Part shown: piece after piece, positions 15,385 through 24,496 of the stretch | Position numbering within the stretch: the stretch's first letter is position 1 | Layout: each line of letters opens with the position of its first letter | Origin: Marinifilum sp. D737 | Lineage (GTDB): Bacteria; Bacteroidota; Bacteroidia; Bacteroidales; Marinifilaceae | Length of the DNA: 64,000 nt | Assembly: GCF_026672275.1 (NCBI RefSeq) | Contig: NZ_JANQCD010000019.1 | Location: forward strand, 1 to 64,000 | Direction of reading: 5' to 3' | Program-made: the position numbers and the translations under genes | Notes under the pieces: model-generated | Seen by the model: the letters and a program-made list of their open reading frames with translations, nothing else | The model's database searches: none | Told to the model about the DNA's origin: nothing

Positions 15385-17790
15385 ATGATACGAAACTATT
15401 TCCTGATTGCCTGGCGCAATTTGTTAAAGAACCGTGTGTTTACCTTGGTAAATATACTTGGACTTGCCATTGGTATAGCCGCATGTTTGTTTATTTCCTT
15501 GTATGTGAATTATCACAACAGTTATGACAGTTTTTATGATGATGTGGATGATATCTACCGCGTTAGATGGGAACGACACTCTCAAAAAGGAGATGAAATT
15601 CGTTTTGCATCTGCTTGTCCTGCTGTAGGGGAAACTTTTCAAGAAGCATTTCCAGAGGTTGAAGCCGTTGCACATTGTTACAATGCCCATGGTATTTTTA
15701 GCTATAAGGATAAAGTATTTCAGGAAGAAAGGGCTTATTGGGTAGACAATGAATATTTAAGCATGTTTTCCTTCGAGTTTGTAAAAGGAGATCAATCGAA
15801 AGCATTGATAGCAGAAAATTCAGTTGTGATTTCGGAAAGCACTGCCCAAAAGTATTTTCAAGCTGAAGATCCTGTCGGTAAACTTTTGAAGATGAATAAG
15901 GATTTGGCTTTGGAAGTGACGGGGGTTTTTAAGGATAGACCTTCGAATGTGCATTGTAAAACCGATGTGTTGATTTCTTACAAAACTTTGGCTCGTCATT
16001 ATGGTCCGAGGGTAATGAAATCGTGGTTGTACAGTGGTTTTTATACTTACGTAAGATTAAAAAAAGGAAGCGATCCCAAACTGATCGAGGAAAAGGTTCC
16101 TGCTTTGCTGGAGAATAAAATCAGTGAAGTGCTGAAGAAATTCCAGTTGGAAATGTTTTTCTATTTGCAACCTGTTAAGGACATCCACCTGACCTCTCAT
16201 TACATGCAGGAATTGGAAACCAACGGCGATAAAAAAACAGTAAGTTTCCTATACATCATTGCCTATTTTATCATACTGATTGCCTGGGTAAACTTTCTAA
16301 ACTTGTCAACCATATCATATATCGGAAGAGCCAAGGAGGTAGGCCTCAGAAAAGTAGTAGGCGCTTCAAGAGCCAAAGTGATATTGCAGTTTTTAATGGA
16401 GTCTTTGTTTATCAATCTGATCGCTGTAGGTTTAGCAGTAATCTTCATTGAGTTGTTCATGTCTGGATTTAAAAACCTAACTGCCATTCCATTGGAATAT
16501 AGTATTTGGCATCAAACCTGGTTTTACTGGAATTTACTGGCTATGCTCTTTGTTGGGGTATTCATATCAGGAATGTATCCGGTTTGGGGATTGAACTTTA
16601 CGGATATGAATAAAATGCTGAAGGGAGAATACCAGGGAAGCAAGTCTGGGTTGGTACTTCGAAAAGGATTGGTTTTGTTACAATTTTTGATTTCGATTGT
16701 TTTGATTGCCGGTACCTTGAGTGTGATGATGCAGTTGAATCATATGCACAAGTTAGATCCGGGTTTTAACAAGAATGATATCGTAGTATTGAGCACGCCT
16801 ATGGTTGGTGATTCCACTCTAATTCACCGAAGAGATGCCTTTCGGGAAGAGCTGAGTCGTCATCCGCAAATCAAAGCCGTTTCCTATTCTTCTTATGTGC
16901 CGGGAGAGGATATCAAATCAAATTTGGGAAGCATTTACCGCGAAGGGGATGAACCCACAGCCAGTAAAAACTACAGGTTGATCCAGGTAAACGAGGAGTT
17001 CTTGGATTTGTACGAAATGAAAATGCTAAAGGGAAGAAATTTCTCGAAACTTCATCTTTCGGATAGTAAGGCTGTTGTAATAAATGAGAAAGCAGCGTAC
17101 CATTTGGGATACAAAAATCCAGCGGATGCCGTTGGGGATAATATATTTTTGAGTAGGGACAAGAGAAAAGTGATTGGGGTGATCAAGGACTATGCACATC
17201 AGACTCCTAAAGAAGAGCATGAACCCATTATCTTCCATACCCGACCTGGTGTCCTGGGCAGTTTGTCTGTAAAACTGGAAAGTCCGGTTTCCAAGAAGTT
17301 GATGCATTTTATTGAGGGTAAGTATCAGGATTTGTTTGATGGAAATCCGTTTAATTACTATGTGTTGAATGAAGCTTATGAAGCACAATATCAGGACGAT
17401 ATCCGATTTGGAAAAGTGTTTGGAATATTTGCCTTACTGGGGATTATCATCACCACTCTTGGTTTGTTGAGCTTGTCTGCTTTTACAGCCAACCAGCGTA
17501 AAAAAGAGATCGGTGTTCGTAAGGTTTTGGGCGCAAGTGTTAAAACCATATTGCTGATGCTATCGAAGGAATACTTTAGACTCCTGATTATTGCAACAGT
17601 AGTAATGTTACCATTGTTCTATTTTGGCATCAGTTATTGGTTGAATGGCTTTGCTTCACAAATGGAAATATCGGTATTGCTGTTTATTGTGCCTGTATTT
17701 GTTGTGGGAGTTGTAGCGATTTTAACAGTAAGCTACCAGTCCTACAGAACGGCCAATTTAAATCCTGTTGATTCGATTAAATATGAATAA
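15385..17790 (+). CDS. FtsX/MacB-type ABC transporter permease
   Basis: This 801-residue permease has a first TM helix near residues 20-42, followed by a periplasmic MacB-like domain (YDSFYDDVDDIYRVRWERHS) to about 270. A first FtsX block follows with SYIGRAKEVGLRKVVGASRA. A second periplasmic domain leads to a final FtsX block with NQRKKEIGVRKVLGASVKTI and three more helices. The duplicated FtsX blocks with E(V/I)G(L/V)RKV(V/L)GAS are the family hallmark. Partner ATPase and membrane-fusion genes are not adjacent. Such proteins serve in lipoprotein, peptide or drug extrusion and mechanotransmission. The GTG at 15334 would add 17 polar residues; the ATG at 15385 gives the usual MIRNYFLIAWRNLLKN start. 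Confidence 0.9.
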   Translation: MIRNYFLIAWRNLLKNRVFTLVNILGLAIGIAACLFISLYVNYHNSYDSFYDDVDDIYRVRWERHSQKGDEIRFASACPAVGETFQEAFPEVEAVAHCYNAHGIFSYKDKVFQEERAYWVDNEYLSMFSFEFVKGDQSKALIAENSVVISESTAQKYFQAEDPVGKLLKMNKDLALEVTGVFKDRPSNVHCKTDVLISYKTLARHYGPRVMKSWLYSGFYTYVRLKKGSDPKLIEEKVPALLENKISEVLKKFQLEMFFYLQPVKDIHLTSHYMQELETNGDKKTVSFLYIIAYFIILIAWVNFLNLSTISYIGRAKEVGLRKVVGASRAKVILQFLMESLFINLIAVGLAVIFIELFMSGFKNLTAIPLEYSIWHQTWFYWNLLAMLFVGVFISGMYPVWGLNFTDMNKMLKGEYQGSKSGLVLRKGLVLLQFLISIVLIAGTLSVMMQLNHMHKLDPGFNKNDIVVLSTPMVGDSTLIHRRDAFREELSRHPQIKAVSYSSYVPGEDIKSNLGSIYREGDEPTASKNYRLIQVNEEFLDLYEMKMLKGRNFSKLHLSDSKAVVINEKAAYHLGYKNPADAVGDNIFLSRDKRKVIGVIKDYAHQTPKEEHEPIIFHTRPGVLGSLSVKLESPVSKKLMHFIEGKYQDLFDGNPFNYYVLNEAYEAQYQDDIRFGKVFGIFALLGIIITTLGLLSLSAFTANQRKKEIGVRKVLGASVKTILLMLSKEYFRLLIIATVVMLPLFYFGISYWLNGFASQMEISVLLFIVPVFVVGVVAILTVSYQSYRTANLNPVDSIKYE

Positions 17791-17792
17791 AA

Positions 17793-17832
17793 AGTCGAAT
17801 AGTCGAATAGTCGAACAGTCGAATAGTTGAAA
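17793..17832. repeat. 8-bp tandem repeat GTCGAATA
   Basis: Five units follow the permease stop codon directly: GTCGAATA, GTCGAATA, GTCGAACA, GTCGAATA, GTTGAAAA. It is a short microsatellite-like run in non-coding DNA. Confidence 0.85.
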
Positions 17833-17927
17833 AGAGGAATGGTAGAATAGCAGAAAGCTAATATGATGCAGAAACCTATTCTCAATCATCTGATTAATCT
17901 GTAAAATACAAATAGAAAGCACAGAAG

Positions 17928-17958
17928 TTTGCTCGCTTATTATTGTTTTGTACTTTTG
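17928..17958 (+). promoter_or_regulatory. Bacteroidota promoter of the NifX-like gene
   Basis: -33 TTTG (17928-17931), 19-nt spacer, -7 TACTTTTG (17951-17958). This matches the TTTG / TAnnTTTG consensus with good spacing, 57 nt before the start codon. Confidence 0.7.
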
Positions 17959-18015
17959 AGGCTTGAAATGAGTATATTCTCATTTAATAATAGTTAATCA
18001 AAAGAAAATAAACGA

Positions 18016-18390
18016 ATGAAGATTGCAGTACCAGTTACCAGTAGCAAACAAGTTGATGGCCATTTCGGACATTGTGAATTTTATAATATCTATACAGTTT
18101 CAGAGCAGAACGAGATTGTAGGAAGTGAAATCATGGATTCGCCGCAAGCTTGTGGTTGTAAGTCGAACATTGCTCCATTATTGGCAGAAGCTGGTGTAAA
18201 GGTAATGCTTGCTGGAGGAATTGGTCAAGGTGCCATTAACGTACTTTACAACAATGGTATTGAAGTGGTTCGCGGATGTTCTGGTAGTGCTGATGAATTG
18301 GTTCAACAATTTATTTCGGGAATGGTAGAAGATAGCGGAGAAACATGTAACCATCATCATGGAGCTGATGGACACTCATGTAATCACTAA
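18016..18390 (+). CDS. NifX/NifB-C-terminal-like protein (dinitrogenase Fe-Mo cofactor family), His-rich tail
   Basis: This 124-residue protein has the family fold: MKIAVPVTSSKQVDGHFGHC, then a Cys-rich loop QACGCKSNIAPLLAE, then KVMLAGGIGQGAINVLYNNG and EVVRGC. The C-terminus adds a metal-binding tail with CNHHHGADGHSCNH. Stand-alone members occur widely outside nitrogen fixers and are linked to Fe-S or metal-cluster handling. No nif gene is in the window. It has its own promoter and lies directly upstream of the ilv leader, whose first gene encodes an Fe-S enzyme; whether that is meaningful is unknown. Confidence 0.88.
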   Translation: MKIAVPVTSSKQVDGHFGHCEFYNIYTVSEQNEIVGSEIMDSPQACGCKSNIAPLLAEAGVKVMLAGGIGQGAINVLYNNGIEVVRGCSGSADELVQQFISGMVEDSGETCNHHHGADGHSCNH

Positions 18391-18663
18391 AATTGGAAAT
18401 AGCGAAAATTTGAAGTGTTACTTTGTTTGAATTGAACATTGGAAACATAGAAAAAAATGTAGTGTGATTCTCTTTTTTATTCAATTTTGGATGAAAAAGA
18501 TCAGCGCAAAGCTTTTCGGAGAATAAGTTTTAGGCGATAAAATTGTATTGAAGCTTACATTTTTCGAAAAAATCTATAAAAATAATAACACCACAAGATC
18601 AGTGTGTTACGAAAATTATTTAGAATAAAGCTTTCGCAAAAATAGGAATTGGGAATCGTAGGA
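18391..18663. other. Non-coding stretch before the ilv promoter
   Basis: AT-rich, with no coding ORF and no strong terminator hairpin after the NifX-like gene. Confidence 0.5.
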
Positions 18664-18696
18664 TTTGGAAAAAAAAGATTTTTTCACATACATTTG
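18664..18696 (+). promoter_or_regulatory. Promoter of the ilv operon
   Basis: -33 TTTG (18664-18667), 21-nt spacer, -7 TACATTTG (18689-18696). A second -7-like TAGATTTG is at 18702. Transcription would start about 80 nt before the first leader peptide. Confidence 0.65.
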
Positions 18697-18784
18697 TCGC
18701 ATAGATTTGTCAGCGTAATCAGATCGAAAGAAAGATTGTAAATGTTCGTTGACAAAATTAAAAACAAACAAAAAAAATTACAAC

Positions 18785-18868
18785 ATGCGTTTAAGCACAG
18801 TCATTATTATTAACGTCATTATTCTTGTCCTTCTAGGACACAGAACGGGGCTTTGCATGTTTAAGTAA
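18785..18868 (+). CDS. ilv leader peptide 1 (27 aa, Ile/Val/Leu-rich)
   Basis: The short ORF starts MRLSTVIIINVIILVLLGHR and ends GLCMFK. It has 5 Ile, 3 Val and 5 Leu codons, with a dense run VIIINVIILVLL at residues 6-17. It lies downstream of a good promoter and just upstream of a terminator (18896-18926). GGGGCTTT (18847-18854), near the end of this ORF, is complementary to AAAGCCTC (18895-18902) at the base of the terminator's 5' arm. A ribosome stalled in the Ile/Val/Leu run would leave that segment free to form an antiterminator. A ribosome reaching the stop would cover it, allowing termination. Confidence 0.88.
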   Translation: MRLSTVIIINVIILVLLGHRTGLCMFK

Positions 18869-18895
18869 ACGAATTTAATTGTTACAAAATATCTA

Positions 18896-18926
18896 AAGCC
18901 TCTTCAAAACGAAGGGGCTTTTTTTT
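18896..18926 (+). terminator. Attenuator terminator 1 of the ilv operon
   Basis: AAGCCTCTTC, loop AAAAC, GAAGGGGCTT (one T-G pair), followed by a T-run. It lies between leader peptides 1 and 2. Confidence 0.92.
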
Positions 18927-18940
18927 GATCAGGTTATTGT

Positions 18941-19030
18941 ATGTTATCATTTAACGTAGTCATTATCGTCATTATTATTTCTATCGTCATTATTAGAATG
19001 AGGATCAGGGAAGACGTGCACACACAATAA
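18941..19030 (+). CDS. ilv leader peptide 2 (29 aa, Ile/Val-rich)
   Basis: The short ORF starts MLSFNVVIIVIIISIVIIRM and ends REDVHTQ. It has 9 Ile and 5 Val codons but only one Leu. It begins 15 nt after terminator 1 and precedes terminator 2 (19055-19085). GGGAAGA (19008-19014), in the distal part of the ORF, is complementary to TCTTCCC (19058-19064) in the terminator's 5' arm and top, giving a competing antiterminator. Leaders 1 and 2 are both followed by AAACGAATTTA (18867 and 19040), which suggests that the whole attenuator unit was duplicated. Confidence 0.9.
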   Translation: MLSFNVVIIVIIISIVIIRMRIREDVHTQ

Positions 19031-19054
19031 CTTCGAAGCAAACGAATTTATGAG

Positions 19055-19085
19055 CGCTCTTCCCAAAAGGAAGGGCGTTTTTTTT
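19055..19085 (+). terminator. Attenuator terminator 2 of the ilv operon
   Basis: CGCTCTTCC, loop CAAAA, GGAAGGGCG (one T-G pair), then eight Ts. It ends 95 nt before ilvD. Confidence 0.93.
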
Positions 19086-19180
19086 GCTTCAACTTCGCTC
19101 AGCACAAGTTTGAATGCGCTAAGTAAGCAAGAGATTAAGTGAGAACAAACACAAGATAAACGATTTAACTATTAAGCGAA

Positions 19181-21016
19181 ATGTATAAGAAACCGTTACG
19201 AAGTAATCAAACCACACAGGGCCGAAGAATGGCGGGAGCCAGAAGCCTTTGGCGTGCCAACGGAATGAAAGAAGAGATGTTTGGCAAACCTGTTATTGCT
19301 GTAGTAAACTCTTTTACACAATTTGTTCCCGGACACGTTCATTTAAAGGATGTTGGACAGATGGTAAAGCAGGAGATTGAGAAATCGGGCTGCTTTGCTG
19401 CCGAGTTCAACACCATAGCCATTGACGATGGAATTGCCATGGGACACGACGGCATGTTGTATTCACTTCCATCAAGAGAAGTAATTGCTGATAGTGTGGA
19501 GTATGTGTGTAATGCACACAAGGTAGATGCCATGATCTGTATCTCGAATTGTGATAAAATTACGCCAGGAATGATGATGGCAGCAATGAGGCTGAACATT
19601 CCAACTGTATTTGTATCAGGAGGTCCGATGGAGGCTGGTGAATCGAAAGGTGAAAAACTGGATTTGGTAGATGCCATGGTAAAAGCCGGAGATGATAGCG
19701 TAAGTGATGAGAGATTGCAAGAGATTGAAGAGTCTGCTTGTCCAACTTGCGGTTCGTGTTCGGGAATGTTCACAGCCAATTCGATGAACTGTTTGAACGA
19801 AGCTCTGGGCTTGGCATTGCCAGGAAATGGAACCATATTGGCCACTCATGCAAATCGCAAGCGTTTGTTTATGGATGCTGCAAAGTGCATTGTTGAGATT
19901 ACCAATGCCTACTACAAGGATGGGGACGAGAGTGTTTTACCAAGATCAATTGCAACATTCGAAGCCTTTAAAAATGCAATGACATTGGATATTGCAATGG
20001 GTGGATCAACCAATACGGTGTTGCATTTGTTGGCAATTGCAAGCGAGGCAGAAGTTGATTTTACCATGAAGCACATGGATGAGCTTTCGCGCAAGACACC
20101 AAACCTTTGTAAGGTAGCACCAAACTCGGATAAATATTACATCGAGGATGTGAATCGTGCTGGTGGAATCATGAGTATTCTTGGAGAGTTGGCAGCTGGT
20201 GGGTTGTTGAACACCAGTGTTGGTAGAGTGGATTATTCAAGCTTGCAGGAAGCCTTGAACGAGTACAATCTAAACTCTACGACGCTAAGCGATAAAGCTT
20301 TGTCGACTTACCATTCAAGTCCAGGTAGAAAGGGAAGAAACTTGAGTTTTGCATCTCAGAATGAAGTATATGCTGATTTGGATTCAGATCGTGAAAAGGG
20401 ATGTATCCGAAGCATGGAAAATGCTTACACCAAGGATGGAGGACTGGCTGTACTGTTTGGAAATATTGCACCAGATGGTTGTGTTGTAAAGACAGCAGGT
20501 GTTGCCGAAGAGGCATTCAATTTTACAGGAACGGCAAAAGTTTTTCAATCGCAAAGAGATGCTTGTGAAGCAATTCTAACCAAAAAAATAGAAGCAGGTG
20601 ATGTGGTGGTGATCCGTTACGAAGGACCATCGGGAGGACCGGGCATGCAAGAGATGTTGTACCCAACTTCCTATCTGAAATCCATGGGACTGGGAGCCAA
20701 ATGTGCACTCATTACCGATGGAAGATTTTCAGGAGGAACTTCGGGCTTATCCATTGGTCATGTTTCTCCGGAAGCAGCAGCGGGAGGAGCTATCGCACTC
20801 ATTAAAGATGGAGATCAAATTGAAATCAGTATCCCAAACAGAAGTATCAATGTTTGTATTTCGGATGAGGAACTGCAAGGAAGAAGAGCCGAAGAGGAAG
20901 CATTCGGAAAAGAGGCTTATCAGCCAAGAGGCAGAGGCCGAGTCGTTTCGAAAGCTCTGCAAGCTTATTCAAAACTAGTCTCCTCGGCAGACAAAGGAGC
21001 GATACGACAATTGTAA
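19181..21016 (+). CDS. ilvD: Dihydroxy-acid dehydratase
   Basis: The 611-residue Fe-S dehydratase makes 2-oxoisovalerate and 2-oxo-3-methylvalerate from the dihydroxy acids, the common step of Val, Leu and Ile synthesis. Family landmarks are [20 protein letters not shown], the cluster cysteine C124 in [11 protein letters not shown], and the cysteine loop C187-C193 ([17 protein letters not shown]). Later come [30 protein letters not shown] and [15 protein letters not shown]. Its length matches the E. coli enzyme. It is the first structural gene after the double attenuator. Its stop codon overlaps the ilvB start by one base (TAATG), indicating translational coupling. Confidence 0.97.
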   Translation: MYKKPLRSNQTTQGRRMAGARSLWRANGMKEEMFGKPVIAVVNSFTQFVPGHVHLKDVGQMVKQEIEKSGCFAAEFNTIAIDDGIAMGHDGMLYSLPSREVIADSVEYVCNAHKVDAMICISNCDKITPGMMMAAMRLNIPTVFVSGGPMEAGESKGEKLDLVDAMVKAGDDSVSDERLQEIEESACPTCGSCSGMFTANSMNCLNEALGLALPGNGTILATHANRKRLFMDAAKCIVEITNAYYKDGDESVLPRSIATFEAFKNAMTLDIAMGGSTNTVLHLLAIASEAEVDFTMKHMDELSRKTPNLCKVAPNSDKYYIEDVNRAGGIMSILGELAAGGLLNTSVGRVDYSSLQEALNEYNLNSTTLSDKALSTYHSSPGRKGRNLSFASQNEVYADLDSDREKGCIRSMENAYTKDGGLAVLFGNIAPDGCVVKTAGVAEEAFNFTGTAKVFQSQRDACEAILTKKIEAGDVVVIRYEGPSGGPGMQEMLYPTSYLKSMGLGAKCALITDGRFSGGTSGLSIGHVSPEAAAGGAIALIKDGDQIEISIPNRSINVCISDEELQGRRAEEEAFGKEAYQPRGRGRVVSKALQAYSKLVSSADKGAIRQL

Positions 21017-22776
21017 TGGAACAGCAAAAAACGAACAAAATGGAAACAGCAACAAAAGCAGAAAATATCAAGGAGATGAATAATACAGGTGAAACTTTAT
21101 CTGGGGCAGAAATATTGGTTCGTAGTTTAATACAAGAAGGTGTTGATACCATGTTTGGATACATAGGTGGTGCTATCATGCCTGTTTACGATGCTTTGTA
21201 TGATTATCAGAAAGAACTAAAACATTATATGTCGCGCCATGAGCAGGGAGCAACTCATAGTGCTCAGGCTTATGCCAGATTGACAAAAAAACCAGGAGTT
21301 TGCTTTACGACTTCGGGACCGGGAGCAACAAACCTATTGACTGGTTTGGCTGATGCTTATTTGGATTCGACTCCAATGGTTGTAATAACCGGACAGGTTC
21401 CTAGTGGCTTATTAGGATCAGATGCATTTCAGGAAACCAATATGGTTGGACTTTCGATGCCAGTTACCAAATGGAATTTCCAAATCACGAAAGTGGAGGA
21501 GATTGCAGAGGTAATGGCAAAGGCATTTTACATTGCACGCACAGGACGTCCAGGACCAGTATTGATTGATATCACCAAGGATGCACAGGTACAGAAAGCT
21601 GAATACAAGTATGAAAGATGTAAAGGAATTCGTTCGTATCAGCCGGTACCAAAGCTAAATATGGATGAGATATTGGCAGCAGCTGAATTGATTAATTCTG
21701 CCAAGAAACCAATGATACTTGCAGGGCAGGGAATTTTATTGTCGGGAGCAGAGCAGGAGTTGATGGAGTTTGCTGAAAAGACACAAACACCAGTTGCTTG
21801 TACTTTATTGGGCTTGTCTTCATTCCCTACTGATCATCCATTGTATGTTGGAATGTTGGGAATGCACGGGAACTACGGTCCTAATATGAATACCAATCAA
21901 TGTGATGTTTTGATTGCCATTGGAATGCGCTTCGATGATCGTGTAACTGGAGATACATCGAAATATGCCAAGCAAGCAAAAATTGTTCATATCGATATTG
22001 ATAGATCTGAGCACAACAAAAATATAAGTGTTGATGTTCCGGTATTGGCAGACGCCAAGCAGGCATTAACAGAACTGAATAAAGTGGTAAGTGGTTCTGA
22101 GCGTGAAGAATGGATGCAATCTTTTAAAGATTATTACCAATTGGAGTATGAAAAGGTAATTGAAAAACAAACGCACTCATCTCGCGAGAGAATAAATATG
22201 GCTGAGGTAATTGATTGTTTGTCGGAAAAAACAAATGGTGAGGCTGTACTTTGTACAGATGTAGGACAGCACCAGATGACAAGCGCAAGGTATTACAAGT
22301 TCAAGAACCCGAATACACAGGTTACCTCTGGTGGATTGGGAACCATGGGCTTTGGTATGCCGGCAGCAATTGGAGCTCAAATTGCAGATCCAAATGCAAC
22401 CGTTGTTTCGGTTTCGGGCGATGGTGGTTTCCAGATGACCATTCAGGAATTGGCGGTAATTCGCCAGTACAAATTGCCGGTTAAGTCGATTGTATTGAAC
22501 AATTCATTCCTTGGAATGGTACGCCAGTGGCAGGATTTATTCTTTGAGCAGCGATTCTCATACACAGAGATGGACAATCCTGATTTTGTGAAAATTGTAG
22601 AAGGATACGGCATTAAAGCAAAAAGGGTAAGCAAGCGTGAAGAATTGCAGGATGCGATTCAGGAGATGATTGATTTTCCAGGAGCTTTCTTCCTTGAAGT
22701 GGTTGTAGAAACAGAAAGCAATGTATTGCCAATGATCGCTCCAGGAGCTGCAGTATCTGAAATGAGACTGGAATAA
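21016..22776 (+). CDS. ilvB: Acetolactate synthase large subunit
   Basis: The 586-residue thiamine-diphosphate enzyme condenses pyruvate with pyruvate or 2-oxobutyrate. It shows the N-terminal Pyr domain with the catalytic glutamate in SRHEQGATHSAQAYARLT, then GPGATNLLTGLADAYLDSTP and a central FAD-binding-type domain. The C-terminal PP domain has the metal/ThDP motif SGDGGFQMTIQEL followed by VLNNSFLGMVRQWQ. The frame starts at the ATG overlapping the ilvD stop; an alternative ATG lies at 21040. The N-terminus has an extra poorly conserved segment of about 30 residues. The regulatory subunit gene follows after 85 nt. Confidence 0.96.
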   Translation: MEQQKTNKMETATKAENIKEMNNTGETLSGAEILVRSLIQEGVDTMFGYIGGAIMPVYDALYDYQKELKHYMSRHEQGATHSAQAYARLTKKPGVCFTTSGPGATNLLTGLADAYLDSTPMVVITGQVPSGLLGSDAFQETNMVGLSMPVTKWNFQITKVEEIAEVMAKAFYIARTGRPGPVLIDITKDAQVQKAEYKYERCKGIRSYQPVPKLNMDEILAAAELINSAKKPMILAGQGILLSGAEQELMEFAEKTQTPVACTLLGLSSFPTDHPLYVGMLGMHGNYGPNMNTNQCDVLIAIGMRFDDRVTGDTSKYAKQAKIVHIDIDRSEHNKNISVDVPVLADAKQALTELNKVVSGSEREEWMQSFKDYYQLEYEKVIEKQTHSSRERINMAEVIDCLSEKTNGEAVLCTDVGQHQMTSARYYKFKNPNTQVTSGGLGTMGFGMPAAIGAQIADPNATVVSVSGDGGFQMTIQELAVIRQYKLPVKSIVLNNSFLGMVRQWQDLFFEQRFSYTEMDNPDFVKIVEGYGIKAKRVSKREELQDAIQEMIDFPGAFFLEVVVETESNVLPMIAPGAAVSEMRLE

Positions 22777-22861
22777 TTAGTAATTAAGAATTAATGATGA
22801 GTAATTATAAGATCTGTAAATAATCTAACTACTTAATACTAGTTACTAAATACTAAAGAAA

Positions 22862-23377
22862 ATGAAAGAATATACAATAACGGTTTTTTCCGAAAATAAT
22901 ATAGGATTGTTGAATGAGGTAACAATAGTTTTTTCTCGTCGAAAAATAAATATTGAAAGTCTTACAGTTTCGGAATCTGAAGTAAAGGGAGTATCGCGCT
23001 ATACCATCGTAGTTTTTTCTGACGAAAAGAAAATTGAGAATGTGGTTCGACAACTGGAAAAAATCATAGGCGTATTTAAGGCGCTTTATTTTAAAGCAGA
23101 AGAAATCGTTCATCAGGAGGTGGCGCTATTCAAGATTGCCAACTCTCCGAAACTGAATGGGAATCTTGAAGCCTTGATTCGTAGACAGAATGCCAAGATA
23201 TTAACTGTAAATCCGGACTTTTTGGTGATTGAGCGAGTAGGATACAAAGCAGAGAACCAGGAATTGTTCAATGAGTTGGAACAATATGGTGTACTACAGT
23301 TTGCAAGATCAGGAAGAGTAGCAGTCTCTTGTCAGAAAAAAGAGTTTACAAGTTATCTAAAAGAGTTATCGCACTAA
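22862..23377 (+). CDS. ilvN: Acetolactate synthase small (regulatory) subunit
   Basis: This 171-residue protein has an N-terminal ACT domain (residues 1-75: EYTITVFSENNIGLLNEVTI, then FSRRKINIESLTVSESEVKG). A second domain (about 80-170) holds NAKILTVNPDFLVIERVGYK and FARSGRVAVS, the layout of IlvH/IlvN. ACT domains bind valine and give feedback inhibition of the large subunit. The ATG at 22862 is the only reasonable start. Confidence 0.94.
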   Translation: MKEYTITVFSENNIGLLNEVTIVFSRRKINIESLTVSESEVKGVSRYTIVVFSDEKKIENVVRQLEKIIGVFKALYFKAEEIVHQEVALFKIANSPKLNGNLEALIRRQNAKILTVNPDFLVIERVGYKAENQELFNELEQYGVLQFARSGRVAVSCQKKEFTSYLKELSH

Positions 23378-23449
23378 TTAAAGTAGGTATAAAACCCTGC
23401 AATATATAGAATATCTAATATTATTTAACCAGAATAAAAAATTTAAAAA

Positions 23450-24496
23450 ATGGCAACAATTAATTTTGGCGGCACAGAAGAACAAGTAGTAACTCGTGAA
23501 GAATTTCCATTGGAAAAAGCTCGCGAAGTATTGAAAGAGGAAACCATTGCAATTATTGGTTATGGTGTACAAGGGCCAGGTCAGTCATTAAACCTAAAAG
23601 ATAACGGATTTAATGTAATCATAGGTCAGCGTAAAGAATCAAAAACTTGGGATAAGGCTGTAGCCGACGGTTGGGTTCCGGGAGAAACGCTTTTCGAAAT
23701 TGAGGAAGCATTAGAGAGGGCAACTATCATTCAATATTTGCTTTCGGATGCTGGACAGATTGCTGTTTGGCCAACCGTTAAGAAATATTTGACTCCAGGG
23801 AAAGCATTGTATTTCTCACACGGATTTGGAATCACATATAAAGAGCGTACTGGTATTGTTCCACCAGAAGATGTTGATGTAATCCTGGTTGCACCTAAAG
23901 GATCAGGAACAAGTTTGAGAAGAATGTTCCTGGAAGGTAGAGGTTTGAATTCTTCTTATGCAATTTTCCAGGATGCAACAGGAAAAGCTTTCGATAGAGT
24001 TGTTGCATTGGGTATTGGTGTTGGTTCCGGTTACCTGTTCGAGACTACATTCAAGAGAGAAGTATACTCAGACCTAACAGGTGAGCGTGGTACATTGATG
24101 GGATGTATTCAGGGGATTTTTGCAGCTCAGTATGAAGTTCTTCGTGCCAATGGTCACTCTCCATCCGAAGCTTTCAATGAAACCGTAGAGGAATTGACTC
24201 AAAGTTTGATGCCATTGGTTGCTGAGAACGGTATGGACTGGATGTATGCAAATACTTCAACCACTGCACAACGTGGAGCTTTGGATTGGTGGAAGCCTTT
24301 CCGCGATGCAACCAAACCTGTTTTCGAAAAACTATACAAAGAAGTTGCTGCTGGTAATGAAGCTCAACGCTCTATCGACTCAAATAGTGAAGAAAACTAC
24401 CGAGTGAAGTTGGAAGAAGAATTGAAGGAATTACGCGAAAGCGAAATGTGGCAAGCAGGAACAGCTGTTCGTAAGCTTCGTCCGGAAAATAACTAA
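23450..24496 (+). CDS. ilvC: Ketol-acid reductoisomerase (NADP+)
   Basis: The 348-residue enzyme isomerises and reduces acetolactate or acetohydroxybutyrate. The Rossmann motif IIGYGVQGPGQSLNLKDNG lies near residues 34-53. It is followed by SHGFGITYKERT, VAPKGSGTSLRRMFLEGRGL and the helical C-terminal region with YSDLTGERGTLMGCIQGIFA and ETVEELTQSLMPLVAENGM, which carries metal-binding acidic residues. Its length fits the short class I enzymes. It is the last gene before a leader-peptide attenuator, so ilv transcripts may continue into leuA only when that attenuator is open. Confidence 0.96.
   Translation: MATINFGGTEEQVVTREEFPLEKAREVLKEETIAIIGYGVQGPGQSLNLKDNGFNVIIGQRKESKTWDKAVADGWVPGETLFEIEEALERATIIQYLLSDAGQIAVWPTVKKYLTPGKALYFSHGFGITYKERTGIVPPEDVDVILVAPKGSGTSLRRMFLEGRGLNSSYAIFQDATGKAFDRVVALGIGVGSGYLFETTFKREVYSDLTGERGTLMGCIQGIFAAQYEVLRANGHSPSEAFNETVEELTQSLMPLVAENGMDWMYANTSTTAQRGALDWWKPFRDATKPVFEKLYKEVAAGNEAQRSIDSNSEENYRVKLEEELKELRESEMWQAGTAVRKLRPENN

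Noticed and set aside
16263-16487. Minus-strand 74-codon ORF inside the permease
   Set aside because: It is antisense to the conserved FtsX block and has no independent support.
18690-19180. T-box or amino-acid riboswitch before ilvD
   Set aside because: No conserved T-box or aptamer sequence was seen; the two leader ORFs with competing pairings explain the region fully.
19339-19845. 168-codon minus-strand ORF inside ilvD
   Set aside because: It lies wholly within the conserved cysteine-containing part of ilvD and is a codon-bias shadow.
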